Counted from the first letter of the stretch, positions 32,334-43,902 are shown. The stretch is DNA of 64,000 nt from Darksidea phi (GCA_030770425.1 JASJFT010000192.1:23464-87463); one strand, 5' to 3'. Numbers and translations: made by a program. Notes: a model not told the origin generated them from the sequence alone.

Positions 32334-34064
32334 GGTGAAATTTTGGGAAGGTTGACTTTGTGTTCGTTGTTCTTGAGGATGCGTTTGGTGGGTGGCCCGC
32401 GACGTTTGTGCGGTCTCTAGGGTTTATGAGAAGGGTTTTTTTGCGTTAGGAGACCTCCTTCGCTGGCCGTTCGCTCGTTGCAGGAAACGGGTGTTGAATT
32501 GTTCGGGGGTCACGCCGTGGACGGTTACGGCAATTATGCTGTCTTGCATAGTGGATACCTTCAATGTATAGCGCCAGCAGGGTCGCAGTTTATCACGTCC
32601 AACGAAACAGCCTCCACGACGTACCAGCCCTCGAAGGCCGCCAGGATATACAGTACGATTCGCAGGTTGGTTCTCTCTCAGTAAAGTTGTCGCGGTGCAA
32701 TGATTCTACGCCAAGATAGCGGCCCTGCTTGGTAACATGGTCTCTCGTTGTCTGAGATTCGCGCGTACAACAGAAATTAATGCCTTCCACAAATACGATT
32801 GGGTATGGTCACTTGCTGATGTCACGCATGCAGGCCTTGATAGTGAAAAGGGGAAAGTTTCACCCAAGGCCGAGTTCTGCAATTCAATCTCCCTTCTAGT
32901 ATTCTGCAAAGAGGCATCTGACTCCGCCAGCTGCGTTCCGCGAGAACTCCGACATAGCGAACCCGTCTCGCTAGGCCCCCGGTCTCGATATGCGGGATGA
33001 TCGTCATGCAGCGGTATCAGAGATGGCTGATTTTCCAATGCGAAAGGCGTCCAGTTGGCGAATACACTTGCCCAAAATATCTTTATCGCCCCAAAGTTCG
33101 GCATCTTACGATTCGGATGGCTGAAAGAGAAGGGAATGTTGGCGGTGACGCGCAATATATGCGTGAGTCTGAGCGATCATGCCATGCTTAGAGAAAATTA
33201 CGAAACCTCCAACGGGTTTGGGTGTGAGAAGGCACTTCGAAGAGTGTTGTTCTTAAGGACGAACAGGAAGAATCGCGCAAAACCGGATGCTTGGTCCAGA
33301 CACGTCCTGTTCGTTCACATGCTACGACTGATTGCAATCATATGCAAAGTTCAAAAGAAGCGCTGTCTCTGGAAGCTTTGTTGGTAACCGCGGGAAATTG
33401 CGCCTAAAAGAACGGTCACTGTAGTAATAGTCTTCAGAAGATCAAAGACCTGGGATAAATTGTGAGTGTAACTGTCTTATCAACCACGGCATACATCAAT
33501 ATTTAACCGTTATATTTCTTTGTTTATGACCTTCGATCTACTAGGGCGATGAGATGGAGAAAGTAGCATTTCTCGTACCTTTGGTTATGCTGTGTGGCTA
33601 TTGCATAACAAGATCACGAAAACAAAACAACCAATCATAAATTGAAGGCGGGAATCAGTGACTTGTAAACTGCAAGAACTCCGGTAACGCGTATCGTGGA
33701 CCGAATCTCCATACGACACGATGCTGAATTGGAAACTTCGCGTCGTATAGTGTTCCAACGGTCAACTATCTTAGGGCGAAAATTCACACTCCCCACTCCA
33801 CACCGGCTATTAGGATGGTGCCAACGATGAGATATGACCAGAATACTGGGTTGCTTTACTGCTATAAATATTTGTATGCAATAGGTAATTCGCCGGCAGA
33901 TTCAAATGCTAACACTTTCCTACAGCGGAGCATCTTCGGCCAACCTGATCCACAGTTATTTAGGCACGGATTCGAGCAACTCTTCCACGGCTCAGTACCT
34001 CAACAGCACCGTGGAAAAACATATTTTTACCCAAAAACCATAATTACGCACTCCGTAATGCGGG
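32334..34064. other. Gene-poor stretch, nothing identifiable
   Basis: The best frames are 149 codons on the minus strand (33155-32706) and 110 codons on the plus strand (33055-33387). They overlap, lack motifs and are judged chance or decayed. The end of the stretch is the promoter of the secreted protein gene at 34176. Confidence 0.35.
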
Positions 34065-34072
34065 TATAAAAG
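34065..34072 (+). promoter_or_regulatory. TATA box of the secreted CX3C protein gene
   Basis: TATAAAAG lies 104 bp upstream of the ATG at 34176 and is followed by a C/T-rich leader. Confidence 0.55.
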
Positions 34073-34175
34073 TCTGTCCTTCTTACCTCAAGCTTCATCA
34101 CCTCAAAGCATCTTCCAACACACTTCCCACGTCTAATACAACACTCAAAACGTTCCCCACGATAAATCGCCCATC

Positions 34176-34898
34176 ATGGTCAAGTTGACTGCGATTCTCT
34201 CTGCGGCAACCCTGGCGCTCCCTTTGCTCACGGCCTTTCCAACCACCGATCACCACACTCACCACATCGAGCACGACGAGCGCAGTGAGTAACACTGATC
34301 TTGCACTGCAATCACCACCATAGCGGTCTCGCTACCTTGAAATATTGCTGACATTTACCTTCCTTGATTGCAGGTCTCGAGAAACGCAAAATCTGGCTCG
34401 ACTGTGCGGCCGCCTGCAACCCTGAGGAGAAAACCTTTCAACAGCGGGTCTGTTGGGCTGTCTGTGAAAAGTCGAAGTTTGATCACGTATGTGTACCACT
34501 CTAGTCCACATACACACAGCCCGCGCGTCAGCATCCTTTCCATCCCACGCTGCATCACATCTCAAAATGAAGAGCATCTCTATTATCTCGCTAACAAAAC
34601 ACAGAGCAAAAGGCTCAACAAGAAACTAATGCGCGCTTTTCTCAGGGTCTACTATCCCGAGAGGGAGGGGGAGTACGCACACATGGGACACGTACGCCTC
34701 GAGAAAGAGATCCTTCAGCTGATAGGACATAAAGAGGAGCGCATTCATTTTGTGAGTTTGCATTTATCTGTTTCTTTTATCTTGTCTAGTGGATAGGTGT
34801 ATGCTAATATGGTCGGAATACAGTTGGATTATTATATCATCGCGCCCCAGGGACCTCCTCCGATCAACTGGGATGATTACTTTGGGGGCGGCGCCTAA
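34176..34898 (+). CDS. Secreted four-exon protein with CX3C-X11-CX3C motif (147 aa)
   Basis: The exons are 34176-34284, 34374-34486, 34605-34751 and 34824-34898. All three introns are GT-AG (GTGAGT, GTATGT and GTGAGT donors; CAG, CAG and CAG acceptors), and the frame is continuous to TAA. The N-terminus MVKLTAILSAATLALPLLTA is a clear signal peptide. A His-rich pro-segment ends in LEKR, a Kex2-type site, followed by KIWLDCAAACNPEEKTFQQR and VCWAVCEK. The only cysteines there form CX3C-X11-CX3C, the pattern of alpha-hairpinin peptides. The C-terminal part is basic, then acidic, ending PPPINWDDYFGGGA. No homologue is recognised. It is a candidate small secreted effector or defence-type peptide; the fold is inferred from spacing only. 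Confidence 0.75.
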
Positions 34899-35662
34899 TG
34901 ACGGTCAAGAGTTTGACGCGTAAGGGTAGTGTTGGATTTGATATAAAGCCGTACGGGGGCCCGGTATGAGTGATTAGAGAAATTATTCGCGGTTCATGGC
35001 CTTGGAGGCTTGTGGCGACGGGATTACCGGTGCTTCTACGTACGGTGAACGTTGGGCTCCACTACCAGCCGTTAGCTTCCACTTGAGATATAAGTAGGCA
35101 ACTACATAGTTGTTCCCCTTCAGTACATTTAGCTCGATGCTGTTGATGGTGCGATGACGGGTCTGCTGGAACGAGTCACGTGATCAAAATCAATATATTA
35201 GACCCCTACCAATTCCGGTTCACTCCCCTAATTCCATTCAGGGACTAGCTTAGCATACTCTGATGGTCTACAGCTCCGACCTTTTACTCTTCAATACCCT
35301 TGAGAGACGTCGCAAGCCTCAATCCATCTATCATATTGCTTCAATCCGTCTCAGTCTTTGATTCTGTCTTCCAGCATGCTACAGCTAGGCTAAACTCGCA
35401 CTCGATAATGGTCTTCGGCTAGCAATCAACATCACGCATTGACAAACGAATGGGCGTATGCATAAATTTACTGAATCCAGAGACGCGAACGCACAACGCT
35501 ACATCAATGTAGTGAAGTTGAATGCGGAACATCACACTATTCCTTCGTTAACTATATATAGGTAATATATAATTGTAAATCTGCGCGGATCCCTCTTTGA
35601 TATCACGCACCTACAACTTATGATAGGGCAGATAAACCAACACTTCCGCACGACATAACACC
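34899..35662. other. Intergenic, nothing recognised
   Basis: No coding signal was found between the secreted protein gene and the doubtful frame at 35663. Confidence 0.4.
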
Positions 35663-36028
35663 ATGCATCCAGAACACGTAAGTGTCTTGCCTTTGTTCGC
35701 GTGTTGCATAAGCAAAGGCCAACAAATAGCTCGTACGTACTCCGCGGCTCAAGGTATGCAGGACAGACTTCATTCGCACATGGGTGCAATAACAAGTATC
35801 GCCAACAGAACAACGCTGCCGTTCCTACTCAGGGCGAGTCTAAGTAACATATTATGGGAACTCGATACGCAACTGAGGGATCTTCGTTTCTCAATATCTA
35901 CAGAGGATTGCAAGGCGAATAAACACCTGAGCGACATCGAGAAAACGGCTCGAAGACTACCTACGCTTCAGGAGGATCCGTTATATCTACATACAGCTAC
36001 TAATAGAAGCCGATGGAGAAGAACGTGA
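35663..36028 (+). CDS. Doubtful 121-aa frame
   Basis: An ATG in good context (ACACCATGC) opens a frame whose C-terminal half looks protein-like (SNILWELDTQLRDLRFSIST, then KHLSDIEKTARRLPTLQED). It has no known motif, and a GTAAGT soon after the start suggests that the real gene, if any, is spliced differently. It may be a single exon of an unresolved gene. Confidence 0.3.
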   Translation: MHPEHVSVLPLFACCISKGQQIARTYSAAQGMQDRLHSHMGAITSIANRTTLPFLLRASLSNILWELDTQLRDLRFSISTEDCKANKHLSDIEKTARRLPTLQEDPLYLHTATNRSRWRRT

Positions 36029-36447
36029 ACACCTCGGGAGTAGCGGGGGTGATGTCATATCGCAGGATCGTGCGTGGGAACCTTCAGCATTTGTATACAA
36101 CAAGGGTGATAAATCAGGTACGTATCGGTCTGCAAATGTAGTTAGGATAACACCAATCGAACGAAAGCATGTAAAATCGTAAAGTGATCAAATTGCACGC
36201 TGAGTATAGTACATAATCATGAACGTTGAAGCGACGCCGCTCCCCCTGATATTGCAGTGCTATAGATACAAAGATACATGTCGGGTATCGAACGGTATGT
36301 GATGGAATGCGCTCAAAAGAAAACTCCTCGCTCAGTAAGAAATGGTCATCATCGTCGGTAATCATACACATCCGCTAGAACCTATCGCCATAGATCCAGC
36401 ATAGTTCGGTGGAGCTCGGTACATAATGGCGGAGCCATAACGGTAGC

Positions 36448-36913
36448 TTAGACATGGTCATGACCTGGGTGCATCAGCAACTGACCGTCACATGTATGTA
36501 ATAAGGAAGAACTTACGACCGAGAGCCTTCCCCCTCTTCCCAATAGCCTTGGCCTGATTCTGTTTAATCTTGGCCAACCTGGCTTCCTCCTTAGCCTCCA
36601 ACTCCAAGCGTCGCACATGCTCCCGCGCCTCTCTAACAGCGTTCTTAGCAGCGAAGAGCGCGCGGTCTGCTTCGCGCTCTGCGGCTTCGGCGCGCATGAC
36701 GCGCTCGCGTGCGGCCATTATAGAATCATCTTCTGTGCCAGACTTGTGCAGCAGCGAGTGCCGTTTGGGTGACGTGGCGTTGGTGGTGGTGATGTCGGGG
36801 GAGGAGGAGCGACGGCGGGAGAAGAGGGTTCGGCTGCGGGTGGGTGAGGTGGTAGATGTGGTGGGTGGGGGAGGGGAGACAGTGGTTTCTTTGTGAGAGC
36901 CGAAGAGAGGCAT
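36448..36913 (-). CDS. Conserved small coiled-coil protein of filamentous fungi (137 aa)
   Basis: Exon 1 is 36913-36517 and exon 2 is 36464-36448. The 52-nt intron (GTAAGTTC to CACCCAG) removes a read-through tail and gives the C-terminus GKALGRHDHV. The protein begins MPLFGSHKE and has a Ser/Thr/Pro/Arg-rich disordered part. It then has a long charged helix (ARERVMRAEAAEREADRALF, NAVREAREHVRRLELEAKEE) and the end block AKIKQNQAKAIGKRGKALGR. From memory this matches a widely conserved small family of unknown function in Pezizomycotina. There is no signal peptide or membrane span. The recovered tiny last exon supports the model. Confidence 0.8.
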
Positions 36914-37666
36914 GTTTGGATGTTAAGGGCGAGGGTTTGTAGGTGGAAGAGAAGAAGTGCTTGAGTGTGTGATTTCAAAGTTGGACGCGAGGACTGTTAT
37001 TTGATATGGAAGGATAAGAGTACTTGTGGAAGACCGGTGCTGTTTATATGCCCTTTCCCTTTCTCCTATGTCATTGATGCCGCGTGCTGGCCCCGGCAAG
37101 CAAGATCAAGATCGCGGACACGTGTGACGTCAGGATCAGCCTCGCTCTCCAATCCTTCCGTATCACGAGTGAGGTCATCGCAGCCACGGCATCATCAATA
37201 ATTGGCATGAAACACATCACTAAAGCATTGAAGCAAGCGATGGCATTGTGAATGTTAGGTCTTATTTTGGTAGTGCGCTTGCGGAGAGATGGTGGGTCTT
37301 TGTATGCGGCTTGGACCCTTGAGTCTTGGGGCTAGTGAGCTTATCCCGATGACTTGCTCAGGGTATGCGCCGAGTTATCCGGAATACTTGTCGAAAGAAT
37401 ATTTTGCCGTCAGCCTGCTAGGAGCCGCGCACCTTGATGCGAAGGAGTTGTAGAGTGGAGATGGCGCCGCATTCTTGGGCTGGTGCCCTGATCGTCATCG
37501 CATCCCGCCCACGAACGTGTAGCCAATCGCTAAAATTCATGCGTTTTGACAAGATATGATACATTTCAACGGTTGCCCCTAGAAAAAGGAATACTCCATC
37601 TATCCATTGCGCGCGCACCATGCAAAGCCCAAAACACCCATGTATGCATGCAATAAACCCAAGACA
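36914..37666. other. Intergenic, promoter and 3' regions only
   Basis: No coding signal was found between the small coiled-coil gene's start and the transporter's stop. Confidence 0.4.
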
Positions 37667-39481
37667 TCAGCTACATTGGCCTTCAGACGAATCACCACCC
37701 GCCATCTTGCCCATAGTCTTGAACAGCGAAATAGCCATAACCGCGCATCCAAATCCCACTACAGCCATCGCAATGTACGTTTTATTGCTTCTTTTACTAA
37801 GCTTAATATAGCACAGTGGCGGTAAAATATACGCTAGCGCGCAAGCCGATGTTGCGCCGAAGAGTTCGAAGACGACACCGAGGTCGCAGGTCATAAGGGA
37901 AAGCACCATAGCAGAGACGACGAGGGCCGTGGTGAAGATCATATGGCGGTTCGGATGGTAATGCTCGTCGGGGAACCAGTAGTTGTTCATCACTTCACGG
38001 CACACGAATGCTTCGAGGGGTAGGGTGGTGAGCATGTTAAGGCCGAAACAGAGCCGAGCAATGTTGACCATGAGGTTGTCGTTGGGGAAATTGTTGAGGA
38101 CGTTGCCTAGGGTCTTGTCGCCAAACGTGAGGTAGCCGAAAAGTGCCATGACAAGGCATGCTACTAGTGATATACCGGTGCTGTAGTGCGTTACTCGTGA
38201 AAAGCGGTCGATGGTGGGCTTTCGTAGAGAGCCGTAGATTAGGAGGGAGTTGTGGTGGCAGACGAAGGCGAAGGAGATCACTCCTATGGACTCAAATAGT
38301 CCTGAGTGGATTACGATGGAGCCCCGCAATTGGCCGCGCGACTCGGCGGGGACACGGAACGACTGGGTGATCACGGTGATGATGATTATGGTCATGCTGA
38401 TCAGAGCAAGACCGCTGGCTTTGGCAAGCTGTTAGACGTTAGTGCATGTGGTGCATTGGGCTGGGAAGTATTTGCCTTGGAAATGTCTCGGTAGAGAGAA
38501 AGAGGATACGAGATGCCGAGAATCAAGATCACGATGACGGCTCGTCGGTTCGTGAGGAGCCACAGAAAGGACATGTCGGACAGGGAGGGAAACAAAGCGT
38601 CCATCACACGTGGTATCGTGTCGCCTACAATGACGCAGAAGGCTACCATGCCGCCGAAAGCGCTGCCCCGGTTAGCATCATTGCAACATTTGTCCCATAT
38701 TGTACGTACAACAGCCATTGTGCCAGCGATATGGCCACCAGCCCTGACTTCCCAAAACAATGCTCGACTGTCGCCTGAAACGAGTCGGTGCCGCTGAGCT
38801 TGGAATTGATGACAATGAGGCGTATTGTCCAATCCACAGTAATTGTGAGGCCGATGAGGAGGATGGTGCCAGTGATGAGGCCTGCGTTGCGGAAGGCGTA
38901 GGGTTGCCCGATGATACCAGCCCCTCTGCACCTTGTGAGTTGTATTCCGGTGACGGGTTCGAATATACGGTCCCCACTCACATTATGCTATTCGCCATAT
39001 TCATGAAGGCGCTGCGCATCCCGCTCCGAGGTCTGGCGCTTTCCAGATGTTCCTCGGGGTTAAATGCCTCCTCCGCAACCGTCACGCTCGGCGCCTCGAT
39101 GCCCGTAAGGAGAGGCAGCCGCTGCACTCGTTCCCTCCCTGGCGCATCATCACCAATGTAATCATCCCCATCCAGCTCTATCCAGTCATCGCCTCGCGCA
39201 TCGCCGCCGTTCATGCTCCTCCGCACCGGATCATCGTCAAAGTGCACCCGGTTCGGCGTCCGCGGCGTGCCCGGAGGCCGCGGCTGCGCAAAAGAAGACT
39301 GACGCTTGCCGTGGCCATTCGGTCTGCCGCCTGGCGCCGCTGGCGATGTCGAGGATTGCCGTGACGATGACGGGGAAGGGGATTGTCGGCGGGCGGGGCT
39401 GAGCTTTGGCTCGTGTTCGACGTCGGAGTCGGAGTCGGAGTCGGATGGGTGCTCATGCAGGAGCTTCTGCGACTCGCTCAT
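37667..39481 (-). CDS. AVT-type vacuolar amino acid transporter (554 aa)
   Basis: The exons are 39481-38982, 38925-38710, 38662-38476 and 38428-37667. The first 165 residues are acidic, Ser/Pro-rich and cytosolic. Membrane helices begin with NSIIGAGIIGQPYAFRNAG, the signature of the AAAP/SLC38-like family, followed by LAQWLFAFGGMVAFCVIVGD, SLYRDISKLAKASGLALISM, ESIGVISFAFVCHHNSLLIY and later spans, about eleven in total. The family moves neutral amino acids across the vacuolar membrane. Introns 1 and 2 are GT-AG; intron 3 (38475-38429, 47 nt) begins GC (AAG|GCAAATAC) and ends CTAACAG. Splicing it restores the conserved RDISKLAKAS junction. All four exons keep frame. Confidence 0.9.
38429..38475 (-). 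other. GC-AG intron in the amino acid transporter gene
   Basis: This 47-nt intron has donor GCAAAT, a CTAAC branch site and acceptor AACAG. It is the only placement that rebuilds the conserved transporter sequence across exons 3 and 4. Confidence 0.75.
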
Positions 39482-39726
39482 CGTGGCATTGTCGAAGGTA
39501 GACGCGGGCTGAGAGTCTTGTGAAAGGTGGTGTCAGCGTGCGTGACGCTCCAGAAAGTTGATGGCCCCTGTTGGCTTCTAGGCCGGAAATAGAATAGCGT
39601 GCCAAGGGCTCCGGAGGCGAGTGTGGGGGTTCCAGACCCCTCAGTCATGCGTCCACCGGGAACCCTTCAATGTAGATTTATATTCATCGTCGAGAGCATC
39701 TCTCGAAAGCTTGCATTCAGATTGGT

Positions 39727-39740
39727 ATAATCTTTCTAGT
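39727..39740. repeat. Target-site duplication, left copy (element C)
   Basis: ATAATCTTTCTAGT here corresponds to ATACTCTTTCTAGT at 40095-40108 with one mismatch. Confidence 0.7.
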
Positions 39741-40094
39741 CCCCTCGCCCGGGAGTTTGGGCCACTACTCGGCGTGACGTCATGTTGGCTCCTGGGCCGT
39801 GTTTTTCGTAATTCTATCACCTTATTATGTTTCTATATTTTGACATGTTCTATAATAAGACTCATCACTACCGCTGTTGGTCTCCCAACACCCTGCGGTT
39901 CTGTAGCACATGTTATTGCTTGTCGCCTCAATGTTCGATGTTCCAAATATCTCCTCGTCGGTATTACTGTGTACAGCTCTACAGCTCTATTATCGTGTAT
40001 AAGGTAGGGGTATAGCACCCCTACCCTGTATAAACTCCTACTATATTTCGTACAAAACTTACAAAATGTCTCCTACTATGTAAATCTAAACCAA
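39741..40094 (+). repeat. SINE-like retroposon, copy C (longest, 354 bp)
   Basis: Bounded by a 14-bp target duplication, this copy starts with a GC-rich head (CCCCTCGCCCGGGAG, GGCGTGACGTCATGTTGG) that is also seen at 63927-64000. It continues through an AT-rich middle into the body common to all copies (CCGCTGTTGGTCTCCCAAC, ACAGCTCTACAGCTCTATTA) and ends AAATCTAAACCAA. Compared with copies A and B it has many C-to-T changes (TATATTTCGTAC against TGTGTCTCGTGC), so it has been through RIP. The segment just before the common body (GCACATGTTATTGC) is shared with copy B, showing B and C are closer in that part. Confidence 0.8.
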
Positions 40095-40108
40095 ATACTC
40101 TTTCTAGT
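40095..40108. repeat. Target-site duplication, right copy (element C)
   Basis: This is the right partner of 39727-39740, with one mismatch. Confidence 0.7.
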
Positions 40109-40661
40109 GAGTCTCGCGCCCGAAAGCACATATCAGCATGCGCTGATAACTGCAGCTTTGCCCTCCTAAACGAACAGTTGATCTACATCTCCTCCGATGG
40201 CATCCTTCGATATGAGAAGAGAACAAGACGTTCGTCCATTAGATGGGACCGATAGCAATTGCTACTGCCTCAATAATGTTCCAAACGTCACAGAGCGTCT
40301 CTTGCGGTCTCGGCAAGAGGCTCTGAACTTCCGCGAGTTATACCAACGCGGTGTGCATTTAGTACCGGCCTCGACTTTCGACTTATCATACATACAAGGT
40401 CATTCAACTCGATTCATAGACTTTTGTACCATGACCATTCTTTCGTCCCGGTACCGCTACCACTCCCCTCCACCACCATCCCCGCTGATTCTGGTCAAGC
40501 ATGTTTGAGAGGACTCTGTGTATCTATGCTATCACTGTATGGTACAGTGCCCGCGAGTGAGATACTCAAGCATTTTGTGTCATATGCCCTGCTAGACACG
40601 AGTCCTCTAAAATGTAGATGCCATCTTCAATGACGTGCTCACGCGAACTTTTCGTAAATAA
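40109..40661. other. Unresolved sequence upstream of the decayed paralogue
   Basis: A 103-codon frame at 40197-40508 could be a remnant of the 5' part of the pseudogene that follows, but it does not align clearly with the N-terminus of the intact copy at 45253. Confidence 0.3.
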
Positions 40662-42518
40662 GTGCACGTGTTGTTGCCCATCGAAGAGGAAAACCTTCCA
40701 ACCCGCCAAGAGATGCTCGGCAAGATCTCTTCGGTGGAGTCCACAATGGCGAACATCTACTTGGAAGACGTAATGCATCAAGGTCTTGGACAACCTACTG
40801 AGATCTCTTTTATTGCTGGTGTACTGCAATGGACACTTGTGCCGAGAGAGGAGTGTACATCTGTCACATATCCCACATGAAGCTTGCGTGCGTGGCGTGT
40901 GGCTGTCGTACTCTCAGAGTTCGGATTCCATATCCTTCCAGATGACGACCGCTTTCTAAGTAGCTTGGATGTTTCGCTAACGTTGCCTGTAGTAGTTCTT
41001 ATCGCCGAACCCGATGCGGAGGTTGACCGGCTTGCCTTCCATACTCGGTCTCCTCAAAAGAGGCACTCTGTGCTCCAAGAGATAATGACATTGATCATAC
41101 CAATAAGGAACATTCCCGCCTCGGCTTTCCGAAACCGCGCTGGCGAGCCTTTTCGATTTGCCACCGAAGAGTTGGAAGAAGCCTGGATCTACTCATTCCG
41201 CTGCGCCCGAAACGTGTCCATCGGATTCGCTCGACCAAATGATAATTTAGACTTCCAACTTAGCTTGAATTCTATCGGAGCCGGACCCATGACACGCTTT
41301 CAGGAGTCGCTATTGTCTATCTTTATTGTGAGGAGCAATTGATCCGACACGGAGGTTACGCCCATATGTCCTCATGCGATGGCAAAATACATCCCAGCTT
41401 CTGAAGTAGACATAAGCTGGAATCCGGATCTCATCGAGACGTGTATGTACACCGATGCCGTCAAGGGCTATGACCCGCCGCCCCTTTAGAGCGTACAACG
41501 GAACGCCTATATTCTCAAGGACGCCATTTTTTGGAGCTCTTTACGGCATCTGCCCCGCCGATCTCGTCCTACCATCTCCCTTCGTTGATGATTCTGGCGA
41601 TGAAGTTCTTGCTAGAGAAGTCGCTATGCGTCCCGACATCGCTTTTCTAGCGAAGTTTAGGCTTCAACACTGGACCAAGGAAATCTCCAATACGCATGCT
41701 GGAAAGCCCAGCTCCCTCCAGAGCGTCATCGACTATTGGAGATAGCCGTTAATGGACATGTTCATTGCGCGCTCGACATCTGCCAGCAATTCCGCTATAG
41801 ACGCACATCGGAACGGCCTCACTTTGATATCTGAACTCGTTGTTCGGCCGACAATGGATGCTAAAGCGATGTTCATCGTACGCCTACTACGCGGCCTACC
41901 GCTAAATCTGCCATCCTACTACGACGATGGAATCATCCAATCATCCAGCTACTGCGCCTCTCCATTTATCAGGACATTCAACACTGCACCAGCTCTAACC
42001 CACCTCCCAGTACCGGACCCGTCCTCCAACGGGTCAATACCTCGGCTCGACGCTGTGCCCATTGGATGACCGATAGTCATCCCTTCGTACTAGTAGTCCG
42101 TCCTCACGATAACCCATTAGCACAATTCGGCCTATGGGACTTCCTTCGTCTGCTTCCCCGCTTCGAGCCTTGCGAGTGTAGACACCACACCTTCCAACAA
42201 CAAATACCCGCGCACAACCACAGCTGCCGTCAACTTACTATCCAATACTTCCTACAAATCGCACCTCGGGGCCTCCGCGAGACGGACGACTACGACTCCC
42301 ATGGCTTGAATTACTGCGTCGATGCAAGCAAGAGCGAGAGCAGGACCGTTTTCGCGCTAGGCATGTTGCAGGGTATCCGGCATAAGCAGATCATTTGGGA
42401 TTGCTTTGATTGTGCAGTCAGAATACTAAATATGGAGGAGGATGCGCATGTTCCAAAATTTGCGCTTACAGGATTTCCGTCTGCACAGGGAGAGATCTGG
42501 TTGAATTCGGGGATGTAG
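40662..42518 (+). pseudogene. Decayed paralogue of the 45.3-47.2 kb gene
   Basis: Most of this stretch aligns in translation with the gene at 45253-47222. SLRAWRVAVVLSEFGFHILP matches SLRAWSMASLLFKLGFDIIP; LISELVVRPT and LLRGLPLNLP match LLSELVVHPT and LLRGQPLNLP; CVDASKSESRTVFALGMLQG followed by IIWDCFDCAV matches LVDASASEAATMLAVGLCTG followed by VVWDCFQCAF. It is broken by in-frame TGA at 40878-40880 (Arg in the paralogue), TGA at 41340-41342 and TAG at 41743-41745, and by frameshifts near 41.47 and 42.06 kb. The separation of the copies is about 4.5 kb in the same orientation. The three stops are all explainable by C-to-T or G-to-A change. Confidence 0.75.
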
Positions 42519-42841
42519 TATGGTACGGAATTATCACTGTCTTTGTGACCAAACGCTGACAAATGGAAATACAGAAACAATGTAAACGCGGAATGGAACG
42601 ACATCGAAAGGAGAATGAGCAACCATGCATGTCCAAAAATCTCTATTTCGTTCTCTAAAGTTTCCTACTATCGTTTCTTTGTCTACTCCTTGGCGTTGGT
42701 TTATCTGGTTGCCTGTTTTACGTCTGAACGCATTGGGATGGACATGAAGGTGCAATTGGCGGTTGGAAAAGAGCTCGGTGTGTGGTAATTACTGTCTTCT
42801 CTCAATTTTCCCACAAAGAACTCCTTCGCTAACATAACACT

Positions 42842-43813
42842 TCACACTTGCTTTCGGCCGGCATGCAAATCGGCCCGAGAAAGCAACGCCTCTGCATCAT
42901 CAGGCGTCAGCCCCGTCGCATTAACAACTCTATCCATCAAGTCGAGGAGATCCGTACTGTTAACCGCAGTGCAGGGCGTCTTCCAATCTAGCTCAACCGG
43001 CAGTCTCTCATTCTCTGTTTTACAATATTAGCAATGCTGCCACTCGGTCTAGTATAGTTGCTGAACTTACCGAATAGGTACTCTACTACTTCCTTTCGCA
43101 CCGTCCCGCTCACCCTGTCCCCTAGGAGCAGAATGTAGGCCGCTGTTTCACCGATGCTGAAATCGGAGCCCAGGTCGCTCAATGAGAACGTCGGGTTTGT
43201 TGTGTTGGAAGTGATGACTCTAGCTATACGAGCGTTGGCGGCCATCTTTATGTCGATGATATCGCCATGCCAGTAAGAGCGCGTTTCGTTGAAGACAGTC
43301 TCGTTGAAAGAGTAAGGATCATGGCCAAAGTAATAATCCGCGCGACTACGATCGGGACAAGTCATTCCATGTCCCCACACATGACAACATGGGAGAAAAC
43401 ACTAAGTGGTCATACCTCAAACTAGCATCATGCTCCAGGATGTTGTGTCTTCCCAAATCCTCCAAGCTAAACGTCGTCGCATTCGGCTCCGGACTTGTCG
43501 CGATAGCCTCATGGAACAGAAACGAACTCAATTCCTTGCTCATGTTCAGTGCAGTTCCGAGTGCATATGTGACGCGTTCTAGCGAGAGGGCTTTGCCATC
43601 GTGAGGCAAGAAGTTGTGGTTTGCTAAGGTGTTGAGCATGGGACATGGTGCGCGGACTAAGGGAATAATGTTAGTGGACGTGTAATGCGAGAGAGGGGTG
43701 GGAGATGATGTACGGTCACCCGGACCCGCTGGATGCCAGTCTTTGAAGGAACCTTGCGCTGAAGCAAGACCGGCGCAGAGCGCAGTGAAAATGGAGATGT
43801 TTGAGATTCTCAT
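42842..43813 (-). CDS. Secreted unspecific peroxygenase/chloroperoxidase (262 aa)
   Basis: The exons are 43813-43714, 43656-43416, 43345-43071 and 43014-42842. All introns are GT-AG (57, 70 and 56 nt) and the frame is continuous. MRISNISIFTALCAGLASAQ is a signal peptide. LRAPCPMLNTLANHNFLPHD carries the Pro-Cys-Pro haem-thiolate loop with the axial Cys (about residue 37). LEHDASLSRADYYFG carries the Glu-His-Asp motif. SIGETAAYILLLGD supplies the later conserved Glu. The length is that of the short peroxygenase class. Several N-x-S/T sites suggest glycosylation. These haem enzymes use hydrogen peroxide to oxygenate or halogenate small molecules outside the cell. Confidence 0.9.
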
Positions 43814-43894
43814 TATGGTCGCCCAATTCAATACAAGATTGATGCAGAAAGTCCTCAATTGATGACATTCATCATCAGCACCACTGGCCATCAC

Positions 43895-43902
43895 CTTTTA
43901 TA
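43895..43902 (-). promoter_or_regulatory. TATA box of the peroxygenase gene
   Basis: TATAAAAG on the minus strand lies 82 bp upstream of the ATG at 43813. Confidence 0.5.

Noticed and set aside
43389..43604. Frame antisense to the peroxygenase
   Set aside because: Peroxygenase motifs and splice sites fix the coding strand as minus.
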